From: Enterococcus_C asini_A | GTDB taxonomy: Bacteria; Bacillota; Bacilli; Lactobacillales; Enterococcaceae | NCBI RefSeq assembly: GCF_031928785.1 | Contig: NZ_JARQAL010000001.1 | Reading direction: 5' to 3' (one strand) | DNA length: 64,000 nt | In this document: positions 1 through 7,666 of the stretch, piece by piece | Numbering within the stretch: position 1 is the first letter of the stretch | Layout: each line of letters opens with the position of its first letter | Position numbers and translations under genes: made by a program | Notes under the pieces: model-generated | Databases searched by the model: none | What the model saw: the letters and a program-made list of their open reading frames with translations, nothing else | Told to the model about the DNA's origin: nothing

Positions 1-759
1 CATGGCAGCTACCACTTCATCAGGAGGAATGACACTTTCTATTCCCGCTAAGGCCATATCGGCAGAAACTACTGCTTGAGAAGAACCCAGCGCGTTGCGT
101 TTCACACAGGGAACTTCTACTAGACCGGCTACGGGATCGCAAATTAAGCCCATCATATTTTTCAAGGTAATGGCCAAAGCTTGAGCTGCTTGATGAGCAC
201 TACCACCTTTGGCACAAACTAGGGCTGCTGCGGCCATGGCAGCAGCGGAACCTATTTCAGCTTGGCAACCACCTTCTGCTCCGGAAATCGAGGCGTTGTT
301 GGCGATTACTAAGCCAAAAGCCCCCGCCGTAAACAGAAAATCGATTTGTTCTTTACGGCTTAGCTTTAATTGCTCGCGAAAAGCCACCAACACTCCGGCC
401 ACAACCCCTGCGCTACCAGCAGTAGGCGTCGCACAAATCAAGCCCATTTTGGCGTTGACTTCATTGACTGCAATGGCATTTCGCACCGCAGTCAGCAAAG
501 TTTCTCCGCTAAGAAAATTGCCTGTTGTAATATATTGGTTTAGTTTTTTAGCATCGCCACCCGTTAAGCCGGTCACAGACTTCACTCCGGCCACTCCTTC
601 TGTGATGGAATTTTCCATTACAGTGAGGTTGCGATCCATTAATTCAATGATTTGCTCACGACTGCGCCCAGTTAATTCTTCTTCGGTGGCAATCATCAGT
701 TCTGCTACATTTGGGTAAGCCTGGCTTTGTTCTACTAACTCAGCAATTGAAAAAAACAT
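1..759 (-). CDS. sdaAA: L-serine dehydratase, iron-sulfur-dependent, alpha subunit (3' end cut by window)
   Basis: Reading the minus strand from an ATG at 759 gives an open frame of 253 codons to the window edge, beginning MFFSIAELVEQSQ and containing CATPTAGSAG and GCQAEIGSAAAMAAAAL, typical of the alpha subunit of the two-subunit L-serine ammonia-lyase. This [4Fe-4S] enzyme deaminates L-serine to pyruvate and ammonia in the cytoplasm. The family is about 290 residues long, so roughly 40 C-terminal residues lie outside the window. An AGAGGAA ribosome site precedes the start. It follows sdaAB by 35 bases on the same strand, so the two are one operon. Confidence 0.93.
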   Translation of the reverse strand, partial: MFFSIAELVEQSQAYPNVAELMIATEEELTGRSREQIIELMDRNLTVMENSITEGVAGVKSVTGLTGGDAKKLNQYITTGNFLSGETLLTAVRNAIAVNEVNAKMGLICATPTAGSAGVVAGVLVAFREQLKLSRKEQIDFLFTAGAFGLVIANNASISGAEGGCQAEIGSAAAMAAAALVCAKGGSAHQAAQALAITLKNMMGLICDPVAGLVEVPCVKRNALGSSQAVVSADMALAGIESVIPPDEVVAAM

Positions 760-794
760 CTAGAGTTCCTCTTTTCATCGGTGTAATCAAATTT

Positions 795-1460
795 TTAATC
801 AAAATAAGTAGCGTTGTAAATATGATCCAAAGCTTTTAAAGCAGTCAATAAATCAGAACGGGCTTCATCGGCTTCGATGATCATAATGGCCTTTTCTCCT
901 TTTGATTCCCGGGTGACGGTCATGGTCCCAATGTTGACACCGGCTTTGGAGAAGACGTTTGTAACACTGGCAATCATCCCCGGTACATCTTCGTGGACGG
1001 TGATAAAAGTCGGCGTACCCATGGAAAGGGAAATCTTAAAGCCGTTTAACTCGCTAATTTGAATATTGCCACCACCGATGGAAATTCCAGTGACGGTCAT
1101 TTTCCGATCGCCTTTTTTTAGCAACATCTTCACGGAATTTGGGTGTTCAGCTTTTTCATTACGCGGGACAAATAAGACTTCCATTCCAGATTCGTAGGCG
1201 ATTTTTAAAGAATCGGGCAGGGCAGGATCATCTGGCTCCATCCCTAACAGTCCACCGACTAAAGCCACATCCGTACCATGACCGCGATAAGTCTTGGCAA
1301 AGGATTCATAGAGATAAATATCCACGGAATCCGGCTGTTCCCCAAAAATACTGCGAACGATTTTGCCAATACGAGCAGCTCCAGCGGTATGGGAACTAGA
1401 AGGCCCCACCATAATCGGCCCGATAATATCAAAGACGCTTTTATATTTCAAAGGTTCCAT
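795..1460 (-). CDS. sdaAB: L-serine dehydratase, iron-sulfur-dependent, beta subunit
   Basis: A 221-residue protein (MEPLKYKSVFDIIGPIMVGPSSSHTAG...) with the GPSSSHTAGAARIG motif of the beta chain near the N-terminus. A C-terminal ACT domain covers about residues 148-221 (FITVHEDVPGMIASV). It partners SdaAA to degrade serine to pyruvate. The frame is open further upstream, but the start at 1460 is chosen because AGGTG lies at the right distance and homology begins at MEPLKY. It is the first gene of the sdaAB-sdaAA pair. Full length for the family; nothing unusual. Confidence 0.93.
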   Translation of the reverse strand: MEPLKYKSVFDIIGPIMVGPSSSHTAGAARIGKIVRSIFGEQPDSVDIYLYESFAKTYRGHGTDVALVGGLLGMEPDDPALPDSLKIAYESGMEVLFVPRNEKAEHPNSVKMLLKKGDRKMTVTGISIGGGNIQISELNGFKISLSMGTPTFITVHEDVPGMIASVTNVFSKAGVNIGTMTVTRESKGEKAIMIIEADEARSDLLTALKALDHIYNATYFD

Positions 1461-1611
1461 TTTTACACCTCGTTTAATTTGTATAATATAGAAGAAATAA
1501 ATAATTAAGGTACCATTCCAGAAGGTAGTGTACCACAGAATCATGACAAATTAGAAAGAAGCTTCTGCCGATTTGGGGATTTTTAAGAAATCCAGTAGTA
1601 GGAGAAAAATC

Positions 1612-1639
1612 TTGCATTTTTTTAAGAGGATGCTATAAT
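1612..1639 (+). promoter_or_regulatory. Promoter of rplK-rplA
   Basis: TTGCAT (1612-1617), 16-base spacer, TATAAT (1634-1639) with an extended TG just before it. It gives a leader of about 100 bases before rplK. Confidence 0.8.
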
Positions 1640-1689
1640 ATTTGGGTGTGTGTCAAGGAACTAGTTTCCAAGCGCACACAGGTAACAAA

Positions 1690-1727
1690 GTGGGAGGAGA
1701 AATATAGATCTCCAATACACCACATCA
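1690..1727 (+). promoter_or_regulatory. Putative ribosomal protein L1-binding leader element, copy 1
   Basis: GTGG (1690-1693) pairs with CCAC (1720-1723). Inside, GGAGA (1696-1700) pairs with TCTCC (1709-1713). The two stems are separated by an asymmetric internal loop (GA on one side, AATACA on the other), and ATCA follows. This resembles the L1-binding site of 23S rRNA (GTGGGAGG ... CCAC). L1 is known to autoregulate its operon in other bacteria; the assignment here is inference from structure and position. Confidence 0.6.
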
Positions 1728-1749
1728 CGGACTCAAGGAGGTATGTCTC

Positions 1750-2172
1750 GTGGCAAAAAAAGTAGAAAAAATCGTTAAATTGCAAATTCCTGCAGGTAAA
1801 GCAACACCAGCTCCCCCAGTAGGTCCTGCACTAGGTCAAGCGGGCGTGAATATCATGGGTTTCACCAAAGAATTCAACGCACGTACAGCTGATCAAGCAG
1901 GTTTGATCATTCCAGTTGTGATTTCTGTATACGAAGACCGTTCATTCACTTTCGTTACAAAAACACCACCGGCTGCAGTATTGTTGAAAAAAGCTGCTAA
2001 GATCGAAAAAGGTTCAGGTGAACCAAACAAAACAAAAGTAGCATCTGTTACTCGCGACCAAGTGAAAGAAATCGCTGAGTTGAAAATGGAAGACCTAAAC
2101 GCAGCTGACGTAGAAGCAGCTATGCGCATGGTTGAAGGGACTGCACGAAGCATGGGGATCACTGTCGACTAA
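1750..2172 (+). CDS. rplK: 50S ribosomal protein L11
   Basis: A 140-residue protein beginning MAKKVEKIVKLQIPAGKATP, with PPVGPALGQAG and the C-terminal GTARSMGITV typical of L11. L11 binds the GTPase-associated centre of 23S rRNA and contacts elongation factors. The start is GTG at 1750, served by AAGGAGG seven bases upstream; a nearby ATG at 1743 is in another frame. It is cotranscribed with rplA. Full length. Confidence 0.98.
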   Translation: MAKKVEKIVKLQIPAGKATPAPPVGPALGQAGVNIMGFTKEFNARTADQAGLIIPVVISVYEDRSFTFVTKTPPAAVLLKKAAKIEKGSGEPNKTKVASVTRDQVKEIAELKMEDLNAADVEAAMRMVEGTARSMGITVD

Positions 2173-2233
2173 TCATTGACACCCCAATTACGTAGCTTCT
2201 CAGTTGGTTCTGTATTGAAAGATATGGAAAGAC

Positions 2234-2263
2234 GTGGGAGGTTCTACCGTTATAACCACATCA
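2234..2263 (+). promoter_or_regulatory. Putative ribosomal protein L1-binding leader element, copy 2
   Basis: In the rplK-rplA gap, GTGG (2234-2237) pairs with CCAC (2256-2259). GGT (2240-2242) pairs with ACC (2246-2248), leaving an asymmetric loop GTTATAA, and ATCA follows as in copy 1. The shared GTGGGAGG start and CCACATCA end, with a different inner stem, suggest the same binding site in front of rplA itself. Confidence 0.5.
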
Positions 2264-2276
2264 AGGAGGAAACAAA

Positions 2277-2966
2277 ATGGCTAAAAAGAGCAAAAAAATG
2301 CAAGATGCATTGAAAAAAGTTGACAACAAGAAAGCTTACTCTGTAGAAGAAGCTGTTGCTTTGGCACAAGAAACAAATATCGCAAAATTCGATGCAACGG
2401 TTGAAGTTGCATACCGTTTAAACGTTGATCCTAAAAAAGCTGACCAACAAATCCGTGGAGCAGTTGTTTTACCAAACGGAACTGGTAAAACGCAAACTGT
2501 TTTAGTTTTCGCAAAAGGCGAAAAAGCAAAAGAAGCAGAAGCTGCTGGCGCTGATTTTGTTGGCGACGATGACATGGTTCAAAAAATCCAAGGTGGCTGG
2601 TTTGACTTTGACGTAGTCGTAGCGACACCAGACATGATGGCAACTGTGGGTAAATTAGGTCGGGTTTTAGGGCCAAAAGGCTTAATGCCAAACCCTAAAA
2701 CTGGTACTGTTACCATGGACGTAACCAAAGCGGTTAACGAAGTAAAAGCTGGTAAAGTTACTTACCGTGTTGACAAAGCAGGTAACGTGCACGTACCAAT
2801 CGGCAAAGTTTCATTCCCTGCTGAAAAATTAGTTGAAAACTTCAAAACAATCAATGATACTTTGGTAAAAGCAAAACCTTCTGCAGCTAAAGGGGTTTAC
2901 ATCCAAAATATCTCTGTAACTACTACATTTGGTCCTGGGATCCACGTGGATTCAGCTTCTTTCTAA
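2277..2966 (+). CDS. rplA: 50S ribosomal protein L1
   Basis: A 229-residue L1 protein (MAKKSKKMQDALKKVDNKKAYSVEEA) carrying the signature GPKGLMPNPKTGTV and a C-terminal TTTFGPGIHVD. L1 binds the mobile L1 stalk of 23S rRNA, helps release the E-site tRNA, and in several bacteria represses its own mRNA. An AAGGAGG site precedes the ATG. It is second in the rplK-rplA operon. The L1-site-like hairpin just upstream suggests feedback control. Confidence 0.98.
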   Translation: MAKKSKKMQDALKKVDNKKAYSVEEAVALAQETNIAKFDATVEVAYRLNVDPKKADQQIRGAVVLPNGTGKTQTVLVFAKGEKAKEAEAAGADFVGDDDMVQKIQGGWFDFDVVVATPDMMATVGKLGRVLGPKGLMPNPKTGTVTMDVTKAVNEVKAGKVTYRVDKAGNVHVPIGKVSFPAEKLVENFKTINDTLVKAKPSAAKGVYIQNISVTTTFGPGIHVDSASF

Positions 2967-2997
2967 GCTTTGACCGAAAATAACTAATTAAACTTGA

Positions 2998-3030
2998 CTT
3001 GACTGCCTTGTCTATGATAAGGTAGTCAAG
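2998..3030 (+). other. Hairpin between rplA and the L10 leader
   Basis: CTTGACTGCCTT (2998-3009) pairs over 12 positions with the complementary arm ending at 3030, around a nine-base loop. No T-run follows, so it is not a plain terminator. It may be a processing site or partial stop between the two operons. Confidence 0.55.
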
Positions 3031-3039
3031 GTTAAAGTT

Positions 3040-3150
3040 TAACCGTACCGAAGACAGTAGGTGACGCAAGTCTTAATTTCCTACCGAGGACAACGATTGA
3101 GAACAGTCAATGGTCCCTCTATGTCTACGGTGGCATAGGGTTATTTTTTT
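3040..3150 (+). promoter_or_regulatory. L10 leader with transcription attenuator (rplJ-rplL autoregulation)
   Basis: The 220-base gap before rplJ has the layout of the ribosomal L10 leader: a structured stretch around GTAGGTGACGCAAG, then a terminator-like hairpin (CCCTCTATG near 3115-3123 with CATAGGG at 3134-3140) followed by TTATTTTTTT. In Firmicutes the L10(L12)4 complex binds this leader and lowers rplJL expression. The leader class is established knowledge; the boundaries are my estimate. Confidence 0.75.
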
Positions 3151-3185
3151 GCCCTAACCCATCAAATCTTGGAGGTGAAATACAA

Positions 3186-3689
3186 ATGAGTGAAGCAGCT
3201 ATCGCTAAAAAAGCGCAATTAGTTGATGAAGTTACTGAAAAATTCCAATCAGCCGCATCTGTAGTCGTTGTTGACTATCGTGGTTTGACTGTAGACGAAG
3301 TAACTCGTCTTCGTAAACAATTGCGTGACAGCAACGTAGAAATGAAAGTTATCAAAAACTCAATCCTTTCTCGTGCTGCCAAACAAGCAGGTCTAGAAGG
3401 TTTAGACGAAGTATTCACAGGTCCGACTGCCGTTGCATTTAGTAACGAAGATGTCGTTGCTCCTGCGAAAATCATCGACGAATTTTCAAAAGACGCAAAA
3501 GCATTAGAAATCAAAGGCGGTATCATCGAAGGCAAAGTATCTTCTGTCGACGAAATGGTCGCTTTGGCAAAATTGCCAAACCGCGAAGGACTTCTTTCTA
3601 TGTTGCTATCTGTGCTTCAAGCACCAGTTCGCAATGTGGCATACGCAGTCAACGCAGTTGTGGAATCAAAAGAAGGCGACGCAGCTTAA
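3186..3689 (+). CDS. rplJ: 50S ribosomal protein L10
   Basis: A 167-residue protein, MSEAAIAKKAQLVDEVTEKFQ, with VVVDYRGLTVDEVTRLRKQLR typical of L10. L10 anchors L7/L12 dimers on the stalk base through its C-terminal helix and represses its own mRNA. GGAGG lies before the ATG. It is the first gene of rplJ-rplL and follows an attenuator leader. Full length. Confidence 0.97.
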   Translation: MSEAAIAKKAQLVDEVTEKFQSAASVVVVDYRGLTVDEVTRLRKQLRDSNVEMKVIKNSILSRAAKQAGLEGLDEVFTGPTAVAFSNEDVVAPAKIIDEFSKDAKALEIKGGIIEGKVSSVDEMVALAKLPNREGLLSMLLSVLQAPVRNVAYAVNAVVESKEGDAA

Positions 3690-3745
3690 TTGCCGCGTAG
3701 CTTATCATTAAAACAAAAAAATCATCCAAATGGAGGAAATCAATC

Positions 3746-4108
3746 ATGGCATTGAACATTGAAAACATTGTCGAAGAGCTTAAAGGCGCGACAATCCTAG
3801 AATTGAACGACTTAGTTAAAGCTATCGAAGAAGAATTTGGCGTATCTGCTGCAGCTCCTGTTGCTGCTGCTGGTCCTGCTGTTGCTGCTGAAGAACAAAC
3901 TGAATTCACAGTTGAATTAACTGCAGCTGGCGACCAAAAAGTTAAAGTTATCAAAGCAGTTCGTGAAGCAACTGGCTTAGGTTTGAAAGAAGCTAAAGCA
4001 GTAGTTGACGGCGCTCCTACAGCTGTTAAAGAAGGCATCTCTAAAGACGAAGCAGAAGCATTGAAAGCTGCTTTGGAAGAAGTAGGCGCATCTGTAACAG
4101 TTAAATAA
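3746..4108 (+). CDS. rplL: 50S ribosomal protein L7/L12
   Basis: A 120-residue acidic stalk protein. The N-terminal dimerisation region (MALNIENIVEELKGATILELNDL) is joined by an Ala/Val-rich hinge (residues about 35-50) to the C-terminal factor-binding domain (VKVIKAVREATGLGLKEAKAVV). Dimers recruit and stimulate translation GTPases. It is followed by a strong terminator. Its Ala-rich hinge makes a long antisense open frame, which is not a gene. Confidence 0.98.
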   Translation: MALNIENIVEELKGATILELNDLVKAIEEEFGVSAAAPVAAAGPAVAAEEQTEFTVELTAAGDQKVKVIKAVREATGLGLKEAKAVVDGAPTAVKEGISKDEAEALKAALEEVGASVTVK

Positions 4109-4124
4109 TCATTATTGATTATCT

Positions 4125-4166
4125 AGTCCCGGAAACCTTGGTAATTCAAGGTTCTGGGGCTTTTTT
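4125..4166 (+). terminator. Terminator of rplJ-rplL
   Basis: AGTCCCGGAAACCTTG pairs with CAAGGTTCTGGGGCT around a six-base loop, followed by TTTTTT. Confidence 0.9.
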
Positions 4167-4473
4167 GTTTTTAGAAGTAATTCACCGTTGGATCAAACTA
4201 AAACAAAAGAACTGACACCTTTTTTATGGAGTGAAGACCTTAAGAAAGACAAGCATTTCCTTTTGGTAAATAAAAAAACTATCCTAAGCTCTAGTAAAAG
4301 AACTCCGCCTATAAGTTCCCCAAAAAATTAAATAATGGAGAAAATGAAATATGATTGTAACACTACTAATATCTGATTGATAAATTTAAATGGTAGAATT
4401 CTCTTTGTAACGAAGAATCGTTAGGAACTAATCAAGACTTATAAATTTTAGAAAACGTCGGAGGAGCCCCTAA
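4167..4473. other. Non-coding spacer before the CHAP hydrolase gene
   Basis: About 300 AT-rich bases with no open frame I would accept and no clear RNA structure. The hydrolase promoter must lie here, but no -35/-10 pair with proper spacing stood out. Two TGTAAC words occur (near 4356 and 4407) without partners. Confidence 0.5.
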
Positions 4474-5811
4474 TTGAAAAAGAAATCACTTGTTGCTTTA
4501 TTGGTTTGTAGTTTAACACTAGCGTCAACACCGGTCACGGTTTTCGCTGATTCTTATGATGAACAGATCCAACAAAAAGATCAACAAATTAATAATTTGA
4601 AAAACGAACAAGCCTCAGCACAATCTCAAATCACTGCTTTGGCAAACGATATCGAAACATTGAATAGCAAGGTAGCAGAATTGGAAGCAAAAGAAACTAC
4701 TTTGACCAATGAAACTTTGAAATTGCAAGATGAAATTGCAAAACTAAAAATTCGTATTGCAAAACGGCAAGATAAAATCGACGCTCAAGCACGGGATACG
4801 CAAGTAAATGGCCAAGCATCCACTTTTATCGGTGCAGTTCTTGGTTCTGATTCTGTATCAGAAGCAATCAGTCGTGTGCAAGCAATGTCGACTTTAGTAG
4901 GTGCCAACCAAGATCTTTTGAAACAACAACAAGCAGATGAAAAAGTTGTTGAAGAAAAAGTGAAAGAAAACGAAGCAAAAATTAAAGAAGTAGCTGCCAA
5001 TCAAGCTGAATTAGCAGACCAAAAGAAAGGTCTTGCCAACCAACAAGCAGAATTGGAAGTTATGAAAGCTTCACTTGCAGCTGAACAAGCTGAAACTGAA
5101 AATGAAAAGAAAGATCTACAAGCGAAGAAAGCTGCAGCTGAAGCAGAAGCGGCTCGCATTAAGAAAGAACAAGAGGCTGCTGAAAAAGCTCGTCAAAAAG
5201 CTGCCGCAGAACAAGCGGCAATCGCAAAACAAGCACAAGAACAAGCGGCGCAACAAGCAGCTGCCGCAGCAGAACAACCAGAAACACCTAGCAATTCAGG
5301 AACAACAGGTGGTTCTAGCACGGGTGCCGGTACTTCTGGTGGTACAAGCTCTTCTACAGGTAGTAGCACAGAGGAACCTAGCGGAGGTTCAACTACACCA
5401 TCTGTGGAAACACCATCAAACAGTGGTAGCACTGGCGGCACTGGAGTAGATCATTCCAACTCTGGTAATGCTTATGCTTACGGTCAATGTACTTGGTATG
5501 TGAAATCTGTGGCACCATGGGTTGGTACTTACTGGGGCAATGGCGCACAATGGGGTGCCTCTGCGGCAGCGGATGGTTACCGAGTAGATAGCACACCGGA
5601 AGCAGGCGCAGTTGTTGTCTTCGGCGCTGGCCAAATGGTTGGTGACTGGCAAGCAGATGGAACTTACGGCCATGTCGGTTATGTTCAATCTTACAATGCT
5701 TCAAGCAATACCATTACCATGACTCAAGGCGGTATGGGCTTCTCCACACCAGGTGGTCCAAATACTCAAACCTTAAGCGCATCTGGCTTACAATATATCC
5801 ACCGTTACTAA
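4474..5811 (+). CDS. Secreted coiled-coil CHAP-domain peptidoglycan hydrolase (PcsB-like)
   Basis: A 445-residue secreted protein. A signal peptide covers residues 1-26 (hydrophobic LVALLVCSLTLASTPVTVF, cleavage after VFA). A long coiled coil covers about 27-265 (repeated QQKDQQINNLKNEQ and Glu/Lys/Ala-rich heptads). A Ser/Gly/Thr linker follows at about 266-325, and then a C-terminal CHAP domain (about 330-445) with the catalytic-type YGQCTWYVK cysteine and the YGHVGYV histidine motif. CHAP domains are amidases or endopeptidases. The layout matches PcsB of streptococci and resembles SagA-type wall hydrolases, except that SagA ends in NlpC/P60. The start is TTG at 4474 with GGAGGAG seven bases before. 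In streptococci PcsB is controlled by WalRK; no clear WalR box was found here. Confidence 0.85.
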   Translation: MKKKSLVALLVCSLTLASTPVTVFADSYDEQIQQKDQQINNLKNEQASAQSQITALANDIETLNSKVAELEAKETTLTNETLKLQDEIAKLKIRIAKRQDKIDAQARDTQVNGQASTFIGAVLGSDSVSEAISRVQAMSTLVGANQDLLKQQQADEKVVEEKVKENEAKIKEVAANQAELADQKKGLANQQAELEVMKASLAAEQAETENEKKDLQAKKAAAEAEAARIKKEQEAAEKARQKAAAEQAAIAKQAQEQAAQQAAAAAEQPETPSNSGTTGGSSTGAGTSGGTSSSTGSSTEEPSGGSTTPSVETPSNSGSTGGTGVDHSNSGNAYAYGQCTWYVKSVAPWVGTYWGNGAQWGASAAADGYRVDSTPEAGAVVVFGAGQMVGDWQADGTYGHVGYVQSYNASSNTITMTQGGMGFSTPGGPNTQTLSASGLQYIHRY

Positions 5812-5854
5812 GATACAAAAAAGAGATCCGTTATGGGTCTCTTTTTTTGTATCT
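5811..5854. terminator. Bidirectional terminator between CHAP hydrolase and flavin reductase
   Basis: AGATACAAAAAAGAGATCC pairs with the complementary arm ending at 5854, with A and T runs on both sides. It serves the + strand hydrolase gene and the converging minus-strand pair. Confidence 0.88.
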
Positions 5855-5857
5855 ATT

Positions 5858-6481
5858 TTAATAGGGACGAATCACATCAAAAGTATCACCTAGTGTGCCA
5901 TAAGTATTACCAGCTAAGCGGGCAATAGGACCCAGTTCTTTTGGTAAAATATATTGACGGTTTTCATCAAAGACGGACTCGTCAAAGGTATAATGCAACA
6001 CTTCTAAAACAAAGAGGTCGCTAGTAATTCGCTCCTGGTGATCCAGGACGGGAACATATTGATGGAGTCGGACTTCTAGTTTTATGGGTGCTTCTTTAAT
6101 ACCGGGAACTGCAACTTTTTGGCTGTCGCTTAAAGTTAGCGAACTATCCGTCAGCTCGCTTATTTCAGGTGGTAGCGAAGCAGCGCTTTGATTCATGTCG
6201 TCCAAGATGCTGTCACTTACAATATGGATTACTCCTTCTTTTTGAGTGCGCAAGTTGTGGGCAGTATCTTTTTCCATTCCTTGACGGCGATTGATGGAGA
6301 GACTGACCAAAGGGGGATTGCTGGCTACCACATTGAAATAACTAAAAGGGGCAGCGTTAATTACGCCTGTTTTGACATTTTGGGTGGTAATCCAGGCGAT
6401 AGGGCGAGGAATGACACTGCCGGTTAAAAATTTATAGTTCTGTTGTGCGGTTAATTGGTTAGCGGCAAATTCAATCATCAA
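5858..6481 (-). CDS. Flavin reductase-like FMN-binding split-barrel protein
   Basis: A 207-residue protein with SVIPRPIAWITTQ, NAAPFSYFNVVASNPPLVSLSI and KDTAHNLRTQKEGVIHIVS, the conserved block of the flavin reductase-like (DIM6/NTAB) family, which binds FMN and often reduces or supplies reduced flavin. It lies six bases after the ring-cleaving dioxygenase gene on the same strand, so the two are surely cotranscribed. The pairing suggests a role with quinone, catechol or electrophile stress. The exact substrate is unknown. Confidence 0.8.
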   Translation of the reverse strand: MMIEFAANQLTAQQNYKFLTGSVIPRPIAWITTQNVKTGVINAAPFSYFNVVASNPPLVSLSINRRQGMEKDTAHNLRTQKEGVIHIVSDSILDDMNQSAASLPPEISELTDSSLTLSDSQKVAVPGIKEAPIKLEVRLHQYVPVLDHQERITSDLFVLEVLHYTFDESVFDENRQYILPKELGPIARLAGNTYGTLGDTFDVIRPY

Positions 6482-6486
6482 ACACC

Positions 6487-7464
6487 CTACTTTCGTTGTT
6501 CATTAGCATCACTGGTATCAAAAGGACGCACGTATTCTTCAATTTCAGTTCGCTTTGCTTCAAAGTCTGGTGGCAAAGAGAGAATTTCCCCGGCATGTTC
6601 ATAGCTTTCATCTTGTAAAAAGCCCGGACCATCCGTTGCCAATTCAAAGAGGATATGAGGACCGGCTAAGAAATACTCTGATTGGAAATAAAAGCGATCT
6701 ACAAAACCAGAGTTTCGATAGTTTAATTCATTTAAACGAGCAATCCAGTAGCGGAGAGCTTCTTGATCGATTACCCGCAGTGCTAAATGATGGACATTGC
6801 CATAACCTTCCAAAGCAGGGGGCAAATCTTCACGATAATCCACTAAGATGGTGGCACCATTGCCTCCTTCTCCTACTTCAAAGTGATGCAAACTCCCTTC
6901 AGCAGGAAGAGTTTCTTTAAATCCTAACACGTTCACTAAAGTATCTTTCATGCCTTCAAACTCACTTACTGTGATCATCACAGGGCCAAGGCCACTAATG
7001 GCATGGTTAGGATCTACGTTGCTTTTTTTCCAAGGGATTCCAGCTGCCATACCATGATTGTTTTCATCAGAGACTAACTGCATTAGTTGGTTGTCAAAAT
7101 CATTGAATTCCAAATAGCGTTTGCCAAAACGACTGCGGATTTCTCCATGGTCAACACCCAGGTCATCGAAGCGTTGCAACCAATATTCTAATGAAGCATC
7201 ACTGGGCACCCGAAAACCAGTGCGGGAAATCGTATTGGTTCCTTTAGTACCTTTTCCAATGCCTGGAAAAGCAAAAAAGGTCATATCGGTGCCGGGACTG
7301 CCTAAATCATCTGTAAAATAGAGGTGATAGGTTTCAATATCGTCTTGATTGACAGTCTTTTTAATTAAGCGCAGACCCAAAATGTCGGTGAAAAAGCGAT
7401 AAATTTTTTTTGCACTTGAGGTCATAGCGGTCACATGGTGTAGTCCTTTGATTTCTGTATCCAT
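6487..7464 (-). CDS. VOC-family ring-cleaving dioxygenase (MhqO-like)
   Basis: A 325-residue protein starting MDTEIKGLHHVTAMTSSAKK, with two glyoxalase/VOC halves (about 5-150 and 155-310) and metal-ligand-like motifs GLHHVTA and GNVHHLALRV. Related proteins (MhqO, MhqA, MhqE of Bacillus) are extradiol dioxygenases or glyoxalases induced by quinones and diphenols. The frame extends upstream, but AAAGGAG and the start of homology place the ATG at 7464. It is first in a two-gene operon with the flavin reductase-like gene. A palindrome just upstream is a likely operator. Confidence 0.82.
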   Translation of the reverse strand: MDTEIKGLHHVTAMTSSAKKIYRFFTDILGLRLIKKTVNQDDIETYHLYFTDDLGSPGTDMTFFAFPGIGKGTKGTNTISRTGFRVPSDASLEYWLQRFDDLGVDHGEIRSRFGKRYLEFNDFDNQLMQLVSDENNHGMAAGIPWKKSNVDPNHAISGLGPVMITVSEFEGMKDTLVNVLGFKETLPAEGSLHHFEVGEGGNGATILVDYREDLPPALEGYGNVHHLALRVIDQEALRYWIARLNELNYRNSGFVDRFYFQSEYFLAGPHILFELATDGPGFLQDESYEHAGEILSLPPDFEAKRTEIEEYVRPFDTSDANEQRK

Positions 7465-7481
7465 AATAGTCAGCTCCTTTA

Positions 7482-7498
7482 ACTTACTAAATGTAAGT
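7482..7498. promoter_or_regulatory. Palindromic operator upstream of the dioxygenase gene
   Basis: ACTTAC-TAAAT-GTAAGT is a perfect 6-bp inverted repeat with a five-base centre, 18 bases upstream of the dioxygenase start codon. The left half with its flank (TTAACTTACTAAA) recurs at 7589-7599. MarR- or HxlR-type quinone-sensing repressors bind sites of this kind; no such regulator is encoded in the window. Confidence 0.6.
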
Positions 7499-7666
7499 AT
7501 AAAGAAAGAAAATGGATTAGGCAATTAACTTGTCTTGCAACTTAAAGGAAGCATTAGGCTCAAAAAATCGGCGGAACAACAGATTACTTAACTTACTAAA
7601 GCACTGAGACTAGACGTTCGCTGTTTTTTGAGGCAAACTAAAGGATAAGAAATGGGAGAAAGGAAG

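Noticed and set aside
209..718. 169-residue open frame on the + strand
   Set aside because: It lies wholly antisense to sdaAA, which has clear family motifs.
4167..4260. Possible insertion-sequence end (AACTGACACC region)
   Set aside because: No matching inverted end, transposase piece or target duplication in the spacer.
4350..4425. WalR box upstream of the CHAP hydrolase
   Set aside because: TGTAAC occurs twice, but neither has a partner at N5 spacing, so the consensus is not met.
5075..5449. 124-residue Lys/Gln-rich open frame
   Set aside because: It is a frame-shifted shadow of the coiled-coil region of the CHAP hydrolase.
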